Shown: one piece after another, positions 1 through 10,329 of the stretch
How positions within the stretch are numbered: the stretch's first letter is position 1
Layout: every line of letters begins with the position of its first letter
Assembly (NCBI RefSeq): GCF_000699445.3
Contig: NC_067195.1
Location: 57,082,465 to 57,146,464, forward strand
Reading direction: 5' to 3'
DNA: 64,000 nucleotides
Origin: Schistosoma haematobium
Lineage: Eukaryota; Platyhelminthes; Trematoda; Strigeidida; Schistosomatidae
Notes under the pieces: model-generated
Database searches by the model: none
Told to the model about the DNA's origin: nothing
The model's input: only the letters and a program-made list of their open reading frames with translations
Position numbers and translations under genes: made by a program

Positions 1-317
1 ATTACTGCAGCTTTTTTCTTGTCATAAGGGTCAGTTTCTGGTACGTTGTCAATCAGGTCACCAACTTCCGTTGCTACTTCTATAGGTAGGGCACCGACGA
101 CGTGAGCATATTTAGTCGCTTGCGAACGTATACCCCTCGCCAAAAATAGTGCCTCTGCTTGAGCAAACCAAATTCTAGGGTTGTTGACACCGTATGTTGG
201 TAATCTTAGTTCAGAAATAGCGTTGATTGAGTTTAAAACATTATCTTCTGGCTGTGATGAATGAAAGGGGTTGGTTGATGGGCTATCATTATCGATAAGT
301 TTATTAGGAGAGTTCAT
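1..317 (-). pseudogene. Gypsy-type LTR retrotransposon gag, N-terminal part, cut by window edge
   Basis: Reading the minus strand from the ATG at 317 gives 105 open codons with no stop to the window edge. After a Ser/Asn/Pro-rich leader of about 35 residues comes LRLPTYGVNNPRIWFAQAEA, then a stretch ending in a TKYAHVVGALP-like segment. A Pro-rich lead into 'P..WF.Q.EA.F' followed by 'T.Y..VV..LP' is the usual start of gypsy/Ty3 Gag in flatworm and arthropod elements. Gag would form the particle shell that packages element RNA. The copy may be intact or broken beyond the edge. A cellular gene is less likely because a candidate primer-binding site lies just upstream. Confidence 0.7.
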
Positions 318-335
318 AATGTCAAAAACAAAAAA

Positions 336-348
336 TGGTGTCGTGCCA
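336..348 (-). promoter_or_regulatory. Candidate tRNA primer-binding site of the gypsy element
   Basis: On the minus strand TGGCACGACACCA lies about 20 bases before the gag ATG. LTR elements normally have a site starting TGG, complementary to a tRNA 3' CCA end, just after the 5' LTR. The tRNA was not identified and the LTR edge is not proven. Confidence 0.35.
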
Positions 349-349
349 A

Positions 350-1260
350 TTATTAATAATAAAAAATTATGTAGATATATATAGTAAATGTCTATAAAAA
401 AATAATCGAGGCTCACCAAATAATTGTGGTGGACCAGACGATATATAAACACAAAAAGTATCAACAAAGTTAATAAAAAAACAATAGTAATATTAATATA
501 TATCAGTTAAATGTTACAAATACAATAAAAATGGGACTTTACTTAAGTTCACCCAAAATGATGCGTGTTCGGCTTTAATCTGGTACAATAAATCCACAAT
601 TATAGATGCTTGGTAATTCCAGATGTATCAATGAACTCCCCAGTGGTGTAATCCAAAGTAAGATATGGTGTGTTCGCTCTCACAGTCTATGAATGTAAAT
701 AATATTTGTTTTAGATCTCAGTTAACTCAATCTCGAATGAAAACAGAACGGGGAATGTGAGAGAAGCAGTGTATTTGTTAACCAGCAACGATATGTCACG
801 CTATGTAGTATCACAACGGAAAAGGTCTTCAAGGTCATTTTACTTAAACAACAGGTACAATCATTTAATGATAAGTGTACATGCAGTGAGAAATTGACAA
901 AATAAATACAAATAATATTAAAAACTATTTACAAAATAAGCTTGTCAGTCATATCTCCACAGTAGTACGACAAGAATGAACTCCAAATACGAAAAAAATA
1001 GAACCCAAAGGTATAAACATTCCACTACTTTTGCAAAGCAGTGATCAACTTGCTGTCATCATTCTTGGATACTTGATTTCAACCAAAACTTTTTGTTGCA
1101 GTTTTACTAGGCTAATCTAAAGGTTTCAGATTGCGCGCTTCCCGATGTCGTGACTGTAAGTACTTGTATATATTACGAATAATTAAAAATATACCTTTCA
1201 AAAGAGTTATTTCAAGATGAAATAAGTTTCTATTACACAAGCAATCAGACTTGTATGAGT
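350..1260 (-). other. Possible 5' LTR/leader of the gypsy element, boundaries unresolved
   Basis: This stretch lies upstream (minus strand) of the gag start and candidate primer-binding site. It has no coding signal in any frame. By position it should contain the 5' LTR, but no second copy is in the window, so the LTR ends cannot be placed. The far end may be ordinary intergenic DNA. Confidence 0.3.
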
Positions 1261-1269
1261 TTAGAGGAA

Positions 1270-1705
1270 AAAGTGCATGCAACTAAGCGACTTGGACTAT
1301 GCAGATGACATATAGGTCATCAGCTATAGCTTTTCTATCCCCGTACACCAACAAATGCAAGTGAGGATAGTCAATGTAGCAACAACACCTGTCTGTAGCA
1401 TTAGGGCTCAAAACAGGGAGAAGGCAAGATCCTGAAACAAAACACGGGGAACACTGATTCAGTCACACTTGAAGAATTGAAGAAACAAGGGGTAAAATTC
1501 CTACATTTGAAGAGCATATAGAACTCAAAAACAGCTGTCAAATTACATCAGTCAGAATCTTCATCACCAACGTCAATACAGATCTACTGTACGGAGCTGA
1601 GAATTGGAGAACTACTACTCATCAGAAGCGTACATGTATTCATAAGCAATTCTCTATGCAAGATACTCAATGTTCGTTGACCGAATACTATCAGCAAAAA
1701 CCTTC
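1270..1705 (+). pseudogene. SR2-like (RTE clade) reverse transcriptase fragment, decayed
   Basis: The plus-strand translation opens QLSDLDYADD, the catalytic YADD motif of a reverse transcriptase. It is followed by a P.HQQMQV segment seen in the other SR2-like copies here (about 24.9, 52.7 and 58.7 kb on the minus strand) and, after frameshifts, by pieces like KILNVR.P.TIS from the C-terminal region. Stops and shifts show it is dead. The matching 3' end of the same element type resumes at 2545 after about 0.8 kb of other elements, so the copy looks split by later insertions. Confidence 0.65.
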
Positions 1706-1739
1706 TCTCTTCAGTGATAAGGACAGGTCTATCGACCTA

Positions 1740-2426
1740 TATTAATCGTTGCAGTTTGTAATACTGTGGAGGTCCAATCTTGTTTTGAATATGTCAACAG
1801 AAGGTGCTGATATTACGTGTTCCGGTAGAGAATTCTAGTAATTTACTACTCGGTGCGAGAAACGAAACTCTAGACGTAAACGATTTACTTTTTTGAGCTT
1901 TCTTCGAATGTCCTCTCAAATGATCAGTCCTAGATGGAAGTAAAAGATAAGACATGTTAATACCAAGGTCATCGTTCAGTATACGATAAGCCAATATTAG
2001 ATCACTCCGTATTCTACGGTAAGATAACGGAAATAAGTTAAGGTGTCTCAGTTTGTCTTCACAAGATAGGTCAGATAGACCTTGTACCATCTTGGTACAT
2101 TGTCGTTGGACTCTTTCCAGCATCGCTGCTTGAATCCCATATTTTAAATGTGGTCGCACGTAAATCGGGTATAATAATTTAAACACTTCCTCATCTAAAT
2201 ACTGAAGAGACCTACGAACAGACCATAATACCCTATAGCCTTTTGCAGCAGCAGCCTTACAGTGACTAGTGGTTTTAAGACCACTGCTTAATATGACTCC
2301 TAAATCTTCATAGTTTACTTTGGGTAGCACGAATCCACATATTGTACAGTGATACGATTCATCATAGTTATTTAATTGCATCACCACACTCTTATTTGGA
2401 TTTACTTCTAGTGACCACCTGTCCAA
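1740..2426 (-). pseudogene. CR1-type LINE, C-terminal reverse-transcriptase fragment
   Basis: A 210-codon minus-strand reading frame (2426 to 1794) carries the region after the RT catalytic motif in CR1/jockey LINEs: NPNKSVVMQL, then an E-D-LGVILSSGLKTTSHC thumb segment, then PHLKYGIQAA, LERVQRQCTKMV and LRGHSKK near the end. The upstream palm and endonuclease are absent, so this is a 5'-truncated copy, as is usual for LINEs. The order of motifs matches the end of the CR1 copy at 37.6-39.85 kb, but the sequences clearly differ, so they belong to different subfamilies. Confidence 0.75.
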
Positions 2427-2535
2427 CCTACTGTGGAAGAGAACAAACCAGCTTCCAGCTCAGTCAGCTGCAAAGGAAGACCAGGCATATATACTCATTG
2501 GTCCAAGTTGCCACACCTCATTAGCACAACACGAT
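2427..2535 (-). mobile_element. RTE-B 3' tail fragment
   Basis: The stretch carries the tail seen after the RTE-B coding region elsewhere here: on this strand CAGTCAGCTGCAA, AGACCAGGCATATATAC and GGTCCAAGTTGCCA. Related copies occur near 12290-12360 and 29735-29815 (plus), 13720-13800 and 47785-47870 (minus). Only non-coding tail is present. Confidence 0.6.
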
Positions 2536-2544
2536 AAACACCAA

Positions 2545-2815
2545 ATTCCATCTGATGGAATTACGAAAAGACGCTGGATGTGGACAGGGTATTTATTGAG
2601 GAAATTAACAAACTGCATCACGAGGCAAGCGTTAGTTTGGGATCCTGAAGGGAAAAGGAAAATCAGAAGACCAGAAAAGGCACTGCACTGAAAACCGGAA
2701 GCAGACAACAAAAGAATGAATAGCAACTGGAACTACTTGGAAATGATTGCTCAAGACAGGGTTGGGTGGAGAATGCTGTTGGGCGACCTATGTTCCTCGA
2801 CAAGTGTAAACAGTT
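2545..2815 (+). pseudogene. SR2-like (RTE clade) C-terminal coding end
   Basis: With frameshifts repaired by eye, the plus strand gives the end of an SR2-like polyprotein: a KRRW.W.G segment, a TRQA.VWDPEGKRK-like segment, then [22 protein letters not shown]. The order equals the 3' ends of the minus-strand copies at 24.5, 52.1 and 58.1 kb. It is probably the remainder of the copy that starts at 1270. Confidence 0.65.
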
Positions 2816-2823
2816 ATAAGGTT

Positions 2824-3300
2824 ACTTGTGGCGGGGGTTAGATATCCTCCTGCCAACCAAAGGGCGAGTTGAATGTGCAGTAGTTTTTACTGTCCTAATT
2901 CATGAGTGCGAAACACGGGCATTGCGTATGAAGGTTATTCGCAGGTTACCTGTATGCGTTCGTAGGTGCCTTCAAAACACTGCTCGTGTAATTCGGGATC
3001 ACCTTGTTAGCAGTGCTTTCGTTTGAAGAGTGTGTTGGGTAAAGATGACAAATCGATTGGTGAGTTGGTAAATATTCATCGATTGAGATGGTTAGGACAT
3101 GTGATACCCATACCCACCTACCGCCCACGTCGACGGGCGATATGTAGTGTGGGAGTAGTCTGCAAGATAGCTAGAGACTGCCAAACAAAAACGATGCATC
3201 TGTCCATGAAGTCATTGACAATTGGACTAGACCATGTTGACGTGGATGGACTGCCTTGCTGGAGTCGGTGTGTTTATCGTTACTAGTGGTTGGAGACTGA
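2824..3300 (+). pseudogene. RTE-type element, C-terminal fragment, decayed
   Basis: Two overlapping frames give the region after the reverse transcriptase in RTE-A/RTE-B elements: KGRVECAVVFTVLIHECETR, then a VLGKDDKSIGELVNIHRLRW segment and LRWLGHV, then QTKTMH. It is about as far from RTE-A as from RTE-B, so it may be a third subfamily. A frameshift near 3023 separates the halves. Confidence 0.65.
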
Positions 3301-3394
3301 ATAATGTATCAATTTAACAGGTTAGTCCACTACTTGACTTCATCTAGGTCCCAAGCTTCTAAATCTAAAATATCTTTATTTTATCAATCTATGT

Positions 3395-3500
3395 ATTTAT
3401 TATTACGGTTTTATTTGAACACAAATATTAGTACAAGGGGGCACCAGATATATATATACGCCACACAATGGCAATGGGACTGGGATGAGAAGAAGAATGT
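3395..3500 (-). mobile_element. RTE-A 3' UTR tail fragment
   Basis: Read on the minus strand this contains TGTGTGGCGTATATATAT, GGTGCCCCCTTGTAC and AATATTTGTGTTCAAATAAA, matching the 3' end of the full-length RTE-A at 63400-63460. No coding part is attached. Confidence 0.6.
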
Positions 3501-3538
3501 AAGGTGCATATAAAAGAGAAGAATGGAAAAAAAGAGAA

Positions 3539-3580
3539 CGTACTAGCTAGCATTAGGCTAATATATGTATTTTAAAAACT

Positions 3581-3634
<54 letters not shown>

Positions 3635-3819
3635 CAAGCATAGTTTGATAAGTCCAAACCAGAAAGAAAATTGTGGATGTGATACAGATTTATTTATTTA
3701 TTTATGTGAACACATAAATATTGGTACAAGAGGGCACCAAATATATATGCGCCACACAAAGCAATGAGAATTCGAAGAGAAAAAAAGAATAACGAACAGA
3801 TTAGTGTAAGTAATGTAAG
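3539..3819 (+). repeat. Left arm of a 1.25-kb inverted repeat
   Basis: This arm is the reverse complement of 4513-4790 apart from scattered changes. It starts CGTACTAGCTAGCATTAGGC, includes an (AT)n run, a non-element spacer (TTCCAAGCATAGTTTGATAA), and a reversed RTE-A 3' UTR. The arm therefore spans both element and flanking DNA. Confidence 0.85.
3583..3632. repeat. (AT)25 microsatellite in left arm
   Basis: Uninterrupted AT dinucleotides; the mirrored run in the right arm is at 4701-4749. Confidence 0.95.
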
Positions 3820-3949
3820 TGGATTCCAGACCAGTTTATTTCATTTGTGTGGCTTAACGTGCCTACTCATTGTAAATCTTCCCCAGAGATCTATATTCTC
3901 TCAAAATCACCCATCGGACTTACATTGCTTGCTCTGGTACTTCTGCATC

Positions 3950-4640
3950 ACATGTGAGAGCAGTTCTGCTCTATGCTTGTGAAACCTGGCCTCTCCGAGT
4001 TCAGGATGCTGGATGAATCCCTGTGTTTGATTTTCGTCGTCTCCGAAGGATTGCTGACATCCAATGGCAAGACCATGCTAGTAATGCAGAGATTCGGCAT
4101 CGTGTGTTCGGGCACAGAGATGATAATGCAATTGGTGTCACCATCTTGAAACACCGACTTCGGTGGCTTGGACATGTTCTACGAATGTCGTCCCAGAGAA
4201 TTCCACGTCGTGCATTATTTGCCGACTCTGGGACTGGTTGGAAAAAGCGGAGAGGTGGTCAGTGCATGACATGGTGTCGTGGTATGAAAGAAAGCTGCAA
4301 AGGACTGGCTTCTGTTGGTCCTTCACGACTCCCTGGCTGAGGTCCTAGATATGGTGCAACACAGTGGCTAGAGACGTTATCAGATATGGCTCAGAATAGA
4401 AGCCAGTGGCGATCCTGCTGTAACCTTCTTTTACTTCTTAATAAAATGTGGTTGTTTCTTCCTTAACTGAAAGATTTCTTCTGATTGTACCTTTCCGTTT
4501 CCCCATTATTATTATTACACTACTTACACTAGTCTGTTCGTTATTCTTTTTTTCTCTTCGAATTCTCATTGCTTTGTGTGGCGCATATATATTTGGTGCC
4601 CTCTTGTACCAATATTTATGTGTTCACATAAATAAATAAA
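3950..4640 (+). pseudogene. RTE-A element, 3' fragment (C-terminus plus 3' UTR)
   Basis: Starting at about 3950 the sequence follows the full-length RTE-A from about 62750 onward: LLYACETW, then a frameshifted stretch, [40 protein letters not shown], and a C-terminal segment almost identical to the intact protein. The last part has a stop after SRLPG (TGA at 4338) where the intact copy reads through. The 3' UTR continues to an AAATAAATAAATAAAT tail near 4640. The copy sits inside a large inverted repeat whose right arm contains its own 3' UTR. Confidence 0.85.
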
Positions 4641-4698
4641 TAAATCTGTATCACATCCACAATTTTCTTTCTGGTTTGGACTTATCAAACTATGCTTG

Positions 4699-4754
<56 letters not shown>

Positions 4755-4790
4755 TAAAATGCATATATTAGCCTAGTGCTAGCTAGTACG
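4513..4790 (-). repeat. Right arm of the 1.25-kb inverted repeat
   Basis: Mirror of 3539-3819. It begins inside the RTE-A 3' UTR, passes through the A-rich tail, a 50-base flank, an (AT)n run at 4701-4749, and ends GCTAGCTAGTACG at 4790. Confidence 0.85.
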
Positions 4791-4948
4791 ATCTTAAGGG
4801 CTTTAATGATAGTGCTGATAAAAACTCAACTTTATGTGTTCTGTAATCAATTAAGTTCCCTTTTAATTATTTTGATACGCAACAGAATATAGTCACTTTC
4901 AAAATGTACCTTACCGTTACAGGTAAACTCAGAAGTGAATATCGTGGA

Positions 4949-5918
4949 ATGGGGGATCTTAACCTTCTAAAACCATATGCCGTTTTTGAACAACTATTTG
5001 AGCAGAAGATTAGAATAGAAGACAGGGATTGTCTCGAGTTTGCTGATATAAACGTCGCTGCTGGTGTCTTAACCTCCTGTCATGGTTCAGCTCTTGTCAA
5101 GGTCGGAAAAACGCAGGTGATTGCAGGTGTAAAGGTACATTGTGGGTTTTTGATCTCAACAATTATAGGTCAAGGTAATTCCAGAAAGCGGAAACTCAGG
5201 CAACATAACCTGCAATGTCGAGTTTGCTGGTCTCTGTCATAGAGGTTCACGTTTAAATGCTCCACAACCTAAGTATGCTCAGTGGCTGTCTTCTACAATC
5301 CAAAGACTCCTGAATAATTTTGCATTCCCATCTATTGAAAACCAGCTAAACATATTCTCAATAAATGACCCAGACACACTTACACCGGTAGCTTCCTACA
5401 CTTTGAAGCTCGATGTCTTCATCCTTCATGACGATGGGTGCTTACTAGATGCTTGTGTCCCCGCTGCACTTGTTAGTCTTTGTACAACAAAGTGGACAAA
5501 GTTATACGCGGTTACGGATGAACAAGCTGCGGGATCCTATTTAGAATTATATAAACCAGGACCACGAAATGAGACAAAATCCCTAAAAATGAATGAATGG
5601 CCTGTTTCACTGTCTTTCTGCTTCGTTCCTCGCCCGGTTGCTGATAGAAAGTCAAAGACAGTCCCTATTATTGCCCAACCAACGAAACGAGAGTTAGATA
5701 TTTGGGATACTGATGCTGGTCCAGTACACATAACTGTTTCTCAGGGTGCTGTCGTCGATCTTTCTGTGGTCAGTGCATTTTTAACGGGTCTTTGGGACAG
5801 TTTATTTGTAACGAGTGCAAATGAAAGTGATGTAGTCAACTCATGGGGAGTTTTGTTTGATTCTGCCGTTTCTCACGCTCAGAAAGTTCTACAGATAATC
5901 CAAAAAGCAGTAAACTAG
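4949..5918 (+). CDS. EXOSC8: Exosome core RNase PH-fold subunit, RRP43/EXOSC8-like (exons 4949-5134, 5169-5918)
   Basis: Joining 4949-5134 to 5169-5918 gives 311 residues in one frame. The seen features fit a catalytically inert RNase PH-fold subunit of the RNA exosome ring: a short helical N-terminus (LLKPYAVFEQLFEQKIR), then FADINVAAGVLTSCHGSALV, KVGKTQVIAGVK and, after the intron, ESGNSGNITCNVEF; near the middle LKLDVFILHDDGCLLDA, and a C-terminal helix ending QIIQKAVN. The GSALVK.G.T.VI.GVK block and the D.LDAC-type block are hallmarks of RRP41/42/43/45 relatives; overall order and the missing phosphorolysis residues favour RRP43 (EXOSC8). It is longer than the usual 270-280 residues. An in-frame ATG at 4904 would add 15 residues; 4949 is preferred because the protein then starts where family members start. 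Role (3'-5' RNA processing in nucleus and cytoplasm) is from family knowledge. Confidence 0.8.
5135..5168 (+). other. 34-bp micro-intron of the EXOSC8-like gene
   Basis: GTACATTG at the donor and CAATTATAG at the acceptor. Removing exactly 34 bases joins two conserved coding blocks in frame (GVK | VKVIPESG); leaving it in shifts the frame and gives a stop. Very short 5' introns are a known schistosome feature. Confidence 0.85.
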
Positions 5919-8900
5919 TTTGTATAGTTCACGACAATTGTAAGAAAAGTGTTTTCATTTTTGATTCTTTGTAAAACTGTATTGTTTAATTGATTAATTG
6001 AATTTCTACGTAGATTTTAGATTTGATGGTATATTCTTCATAAATCTTAATTATTTACACTATAACGTTTCACAGTGCAAACATGAGACTTTAAAATTCA
6101 ATGATTTTTAAAAGACTTAAGAAAGTTCTCTTGGTCAGTGAGACCGTTTACCTGGTTGTAGATATCCAGGACGAAATAAAGTTCTCACAATATCAGATAT
6201 TTGTCTCTCGTATACTCAAAAGGGGTATATAATGTTGACATCAAGCATAACTTAAGTTATTCCAACCGGGACTAGCTTTTTTATTTTCAATTTATCTCAA
6301 CTTTTATGATAACGACATTTTCAACGCTTTAATTTTGTTTAATTATCATACGTCAAGAATGTAGTTGTATATGAACACAATTCTTGTCTTCAAATTGTTC
6401 ACAATTCATATTAAGTGTATCAATGTCAAGGTAGAGGAAATTTTATCTGTGTGATGCCTTTTTGACTTTTGATTCTGTCGTGTAAATATTTAGATTTTCA
6501 CCATTAATTTGCTTTGTTGATTAATGTAGCTGCACCAGACACGATTTAGACGATCAGAGAATTTAAAAAACCCTGACTGATTAAGCATAGTTTGTGGCTT
6601 TGTGGATAAACACTGAAGGTAATCAAGAACTAATACGTGAAAGCATTTCAATAATTTCTATCTGCGACTGTAGTAACTGAATTAATAGTGAGTTCTACCT
6701 ATCCGTAGTAACTGGTATTTTAAAAACCGATATCCCATTCCCGTTGTCACTGTTATAGAGGAAGTTTTTGATGATCTAATGAAACGAAATTTTTGACTGT
6801 TAATATTAATAAATAGAATGCTAATCGGGAAATAAACACAGTGATATGGTGTAGTTGAGTAATGGCTACTCACAAGACCGTATTATTGACTTAGACCCTT
6901 GAATGCTCATTAATCAACGATAAGACCACTAGCCAGACTAGTGCTTTTTTCATGTGATGAAACGATATGCTTATATACGTATTAATAATTGAATATCAAA
7001 TGGTTGTTCACTCATTACTGACTGTTAAGCCTAATTTTTGCTTATCGTATCACATATGTGGTTGTGCCATGCCAGTCATATTTAACTTCAGTCATTAAGT
7101 AAGATATTCTTTGACATTAATTTCGTTTGCCTTAACTAATAACAGTTTTACTACTGTTAGCAGCTACTATAATGATGGTCTGTTGAACATGTTTGTTTGT
7201 CGTCTTTCTGTTCGTTATGTTACTTAAAGAGTAATTGGAAAAGGGGATTTAATGGTGATTAACTCACAATATAGAAAACACTTTCTCCATCGGTTGCTAT
7301 AGATTAGTAAATTTTCACCATGGTTTGGGATGTCGCAAAAGTTGCAGGAATTGTTGTAGGCTAACATCAAGGGAATAAAATTGACTAACATCATCTCTAA
7401 TTACTCGCAATCCGTAATGTTAGGACGTTTATCTAAAGCTTATTTTAAACCTTGTGGAACCGACCAGCTTCTAAAAAGCTGTAAGGTATTTATTAGTATA
7501 ATCTCTAAGTTTATGCATAACTCATTTCAACACCAAATTGTCTCTAGACGTAGATGAAATTTTACTCTCTGTTCAGATATCATATGGCAATTTTTTACTA
7601 ACAGTCATGCTACTATTTATTTACTATTGCTTTACAATAAAGAGTACTCGGTTTTATAAAACATCAGACAATATGGCGCCGCGAAACAAAACGGTAGTGT
7701 TTCGAAGAGTTAGAAGTGACAAAGAATAAGTATTATAAACCAAGATAAGAGGAAAATAATAAAAGGTACAATAGGATCAACAATGGGTTCCATTCTGTTA
7801 AAATATCGGGTCACTGACTTGCACGATGTTTAAGTGGCATGCTTTATATCAAGACAAAGAGGACATTGACAAAATGAGGTATAGAACAAAGTATGACACC
7901 CAATATCGCAAGTAGCTAAGCCTAATAAGTCCATTTAAAACGAAGCACAAAATCAATGGATTAAATTGGAAAACAAAAGGTGTGTAGTGAAAAGAGAACA
8001 ACTATATGTAGCCCATTACAGCTGATTTTGAGTCATTTCACCCAACATCCATGTATGATGCGTGTTTTAACCTACATGTCTTTTTCTTTTTCAAAATAAG
8101 ATCATATGAATATTTATCTCGTGCAAATACATCTATAAGAAGATTTTGTTTTGTGCAGTGATGTTTTATTTCATACAGATTGATAGTTATCTGATTTTAT
8201 TTATATGAAAATTCTTCATCGAAACAAGTAATGTTCTCAAAACGGCTCTGTGTTCACTATAACTAGTTCGGGAATTTTCAACTGTTTTGATGATGGCATT
8301 GTTCAGTAAATGTCAGTCAAATGTGTTTCATTGTGCGTAACACTATCTTTTCTAAAAAAAATTTCAGCCTTACTACTTTTTTTGTATGGTATACAATAAA
8401 TTTGTTAATCTCACTGTAAGAAAATAAAACTTATTGAATATTAAAATGAAAATCGTTTTGCTTAGCAAGATAATATCATAATATAATGTATCTTCTGTTA
8501 TATAGTATCGATGTTACTTTGTTCTGTTGGTGAATTTTCCACCAAAATTTATTAGGTTTCATTCACCATATTCCTATTGAGAAATCCAACTAACACAGTA
8601 AGAGTGTTAGCATAATGTAACAGATTTATCTGCAACCAAACCAAAAAGTATCTTACTAATGTAAACCAAATTGGGATTGAAACTTGGCGGTTTTATGATA
8701 TTGGATTAGTGCATAAATTCTGGCGAATGTACTGAGATTTCTTATCGCAATCGTTAGAGACTTTCCTGAAGGTTGATATATAACCATTTTAATCCGATCT
8801 TGTCAACGAAAGCTGTACTATCTTACATATATTTCCCAGCAGTAACTAACTTTGTAACATTGTTTACAGCTGACAATCAAAAGACTTATATTTCAATAGT

Positions 8901-9012
8901 CGGATGTAAACAACTTATGGTTGATTCATTAGTACTTCTCTCATCTGTAATAGATCCTAAGCTTGTTATGAATATCTATCAAATCATATCAAAAAACACG
9001 TAAACTCTTGTA
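5919..9012. other. AT-rich intergenic region, no gene seen
   Basis: Apart from the candidate poly(A) signal there is no conserved coding block, RNA gene or recognisable element. Short open frames (for example 7538-7729 and 8773-9003) have low-complexity AT-rich codon use and no recognisable motif. Old, unrecognisable transposon remains cannot be excluded. Confidence 0.5.
6175..6180 (+). terminator. Candidate poly(A) signal AATAAA of the EXOSC8-like gene
   Basis: The canonical hexamer lies about 260 bases after the stop codon. It is the first obvious one on this strand; actual cleavage is not shown. Confidence 0.4.
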
Positions 9013-9335
9013 CTAGGCCCTGGTACGGGTGAGGGTGTGACGAATCCGTTCTCGAAATGCTCTCACTTGGCCACGCGTATATATTTACTGCCATGGAAGT
9101 CCTACTCGCTGCCTTCTTGGGGTGGGTGTTGTTTATGAAATTCAGAGGACGAAAAGCTAATGTTTGGCTCTTTAACCGGGTTGGTAGGTATGGAGGATCC
9201 ACCTAGAGGAGTCGGAAAACTGTGATCCCAAACAAATATTGCACATGGGCTCCAGGATCCTAAGGAAACAAATGGCGTATGATCCTATTGTTGGTCACTG
9301 GCTACTATGGGATCTTTTCGAACATACCTTCCCAC
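9013..9335 (+). mobile_element. RTE-A 5' UTR fragment, diverged
   Basis: It starts GGCCCTGGTACGGGTGAG, equal in position and sequence to the 5' end of the full-length RTE-A (59529 on). It continues through CGAAATGCTCTCACTTGGCC, GGACGAAAAGCTAATG, GCACATGGGCTCCAGGATCC and GTTGGTCACTGGCTAC. A ~50-base insertion replaces the usual join near 9182. The coding region does not follow. Confidence 0.75.
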
Positions 9336-9739
9336 TCTGCTTTAAACCATATTCCTCAAGTGTAATCTCCTTTTTGTCGTTATTACTAGGTTGCTTCAAT
9401 CTCTTGTTATTTTCATATTGTCGCGCTAACCTAATTTGGTAAACTGGACAGAAATACATCTTCCTCTAGATCTTGAGTTCCAGCATTCCTTTATACGTAA
9501 CTTTCCACCCCTGGAATTATATTCTCGCTGTTTGTTCTTTATCATTTTGATTGTTATTATAATTATTTCAGCATCCTTGGTACTCGTACGGTTAATTTCG
9601 CCTCGTTGTGATGATATGGTGTGGAGACCCGGGCTTCGGACGACAAAACTTAAAATTTTCAGCGTTGGGACAGATCTATTCATTATTTGTCTTCATTCTA
9701 CGAATGTATATTTCCTCGAATAAAATTTATCCCTAATCT

Positions 9740-9845
9740 TTTCTACGATTACTACTTATATTGTGTCGTTTTGTTGTGATGAAATGTATGATAACTTGGA
9801 CCGATGAACATATGTCCTAGTCATTACCTTGCGTATGACATTGAA
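9740..9845 (+). mobile_element. RTE-B 3' tail-like fragment
   Basis: TTGTTGTGATGAAATG, GATAACTTGGACCGATG, AACATATGTCCTAGTC follow the order of the RTE-B tail at 12290-12360, with substitutions. The 400 bases between here and the RTE-A fragment at 9335 show no recognised protein, although part may be an unidentified element. Confidence 0.45.
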
Positions 9846-10079
9846 TACTTTTACCTGGCTGTTTGTTGATTATAACTGATATAGATCAAGACATTGGTAA
9901 CAACATAGGCAGTCTTGATCTCAGTCTTCTGAACAAATTTGTTGGCATAACTCGTGCTACTTTATTTTAGTTAGTAGTATGAGTGAAATAGAACATTGTG
10001 GTATATTTGATTCATTGTTCACGACAAACATTATAATGTAAAGATTTTTTGGTCAAGTTGAATCAGATTTTTAGGTTCG

Positions 10080-10320
10080 TCTGCAATTCGAATTATCCAC
10101 TTACTTAATCCTGTTGCGCCTCTTAGGACATAAGGGGTCAGAAACAAATCTTCAACTTGTCTTAGGCTCTCCTTTTCAGTTTTCGATAAGTTTTATTCGT
10201 CGACTTGGTGTATCCCTCCAGTTTCTGGCGTCACGTGTTCCTTGGTCTTCCTCCTTTACCTTGGGGGTTCCATGTTGGGGCTTGACTTGTGATGCGGTTT
10301 AGTGGTGTCTGTTAGGTTTG
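10080..10320 (-). pseudogene. RTE-type element, C-terminal fragment of another subfamily
   Basis: On the minus strand one frame reads RITSQAPTWNPQGKGGRPRN, then stop-broken Lys/Arg-rich sequence ending in a KRR-like piece. This parallels the '[17 protein letters not shown]' end of SR2-like proteins, but differs from the SR2-like copies in this window, so it is probably a separate RTE subfamily. Several in-frame stops show it is dead. Confidence 0.5.
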
Positions 10321-10329
10321 TTTTATTCA

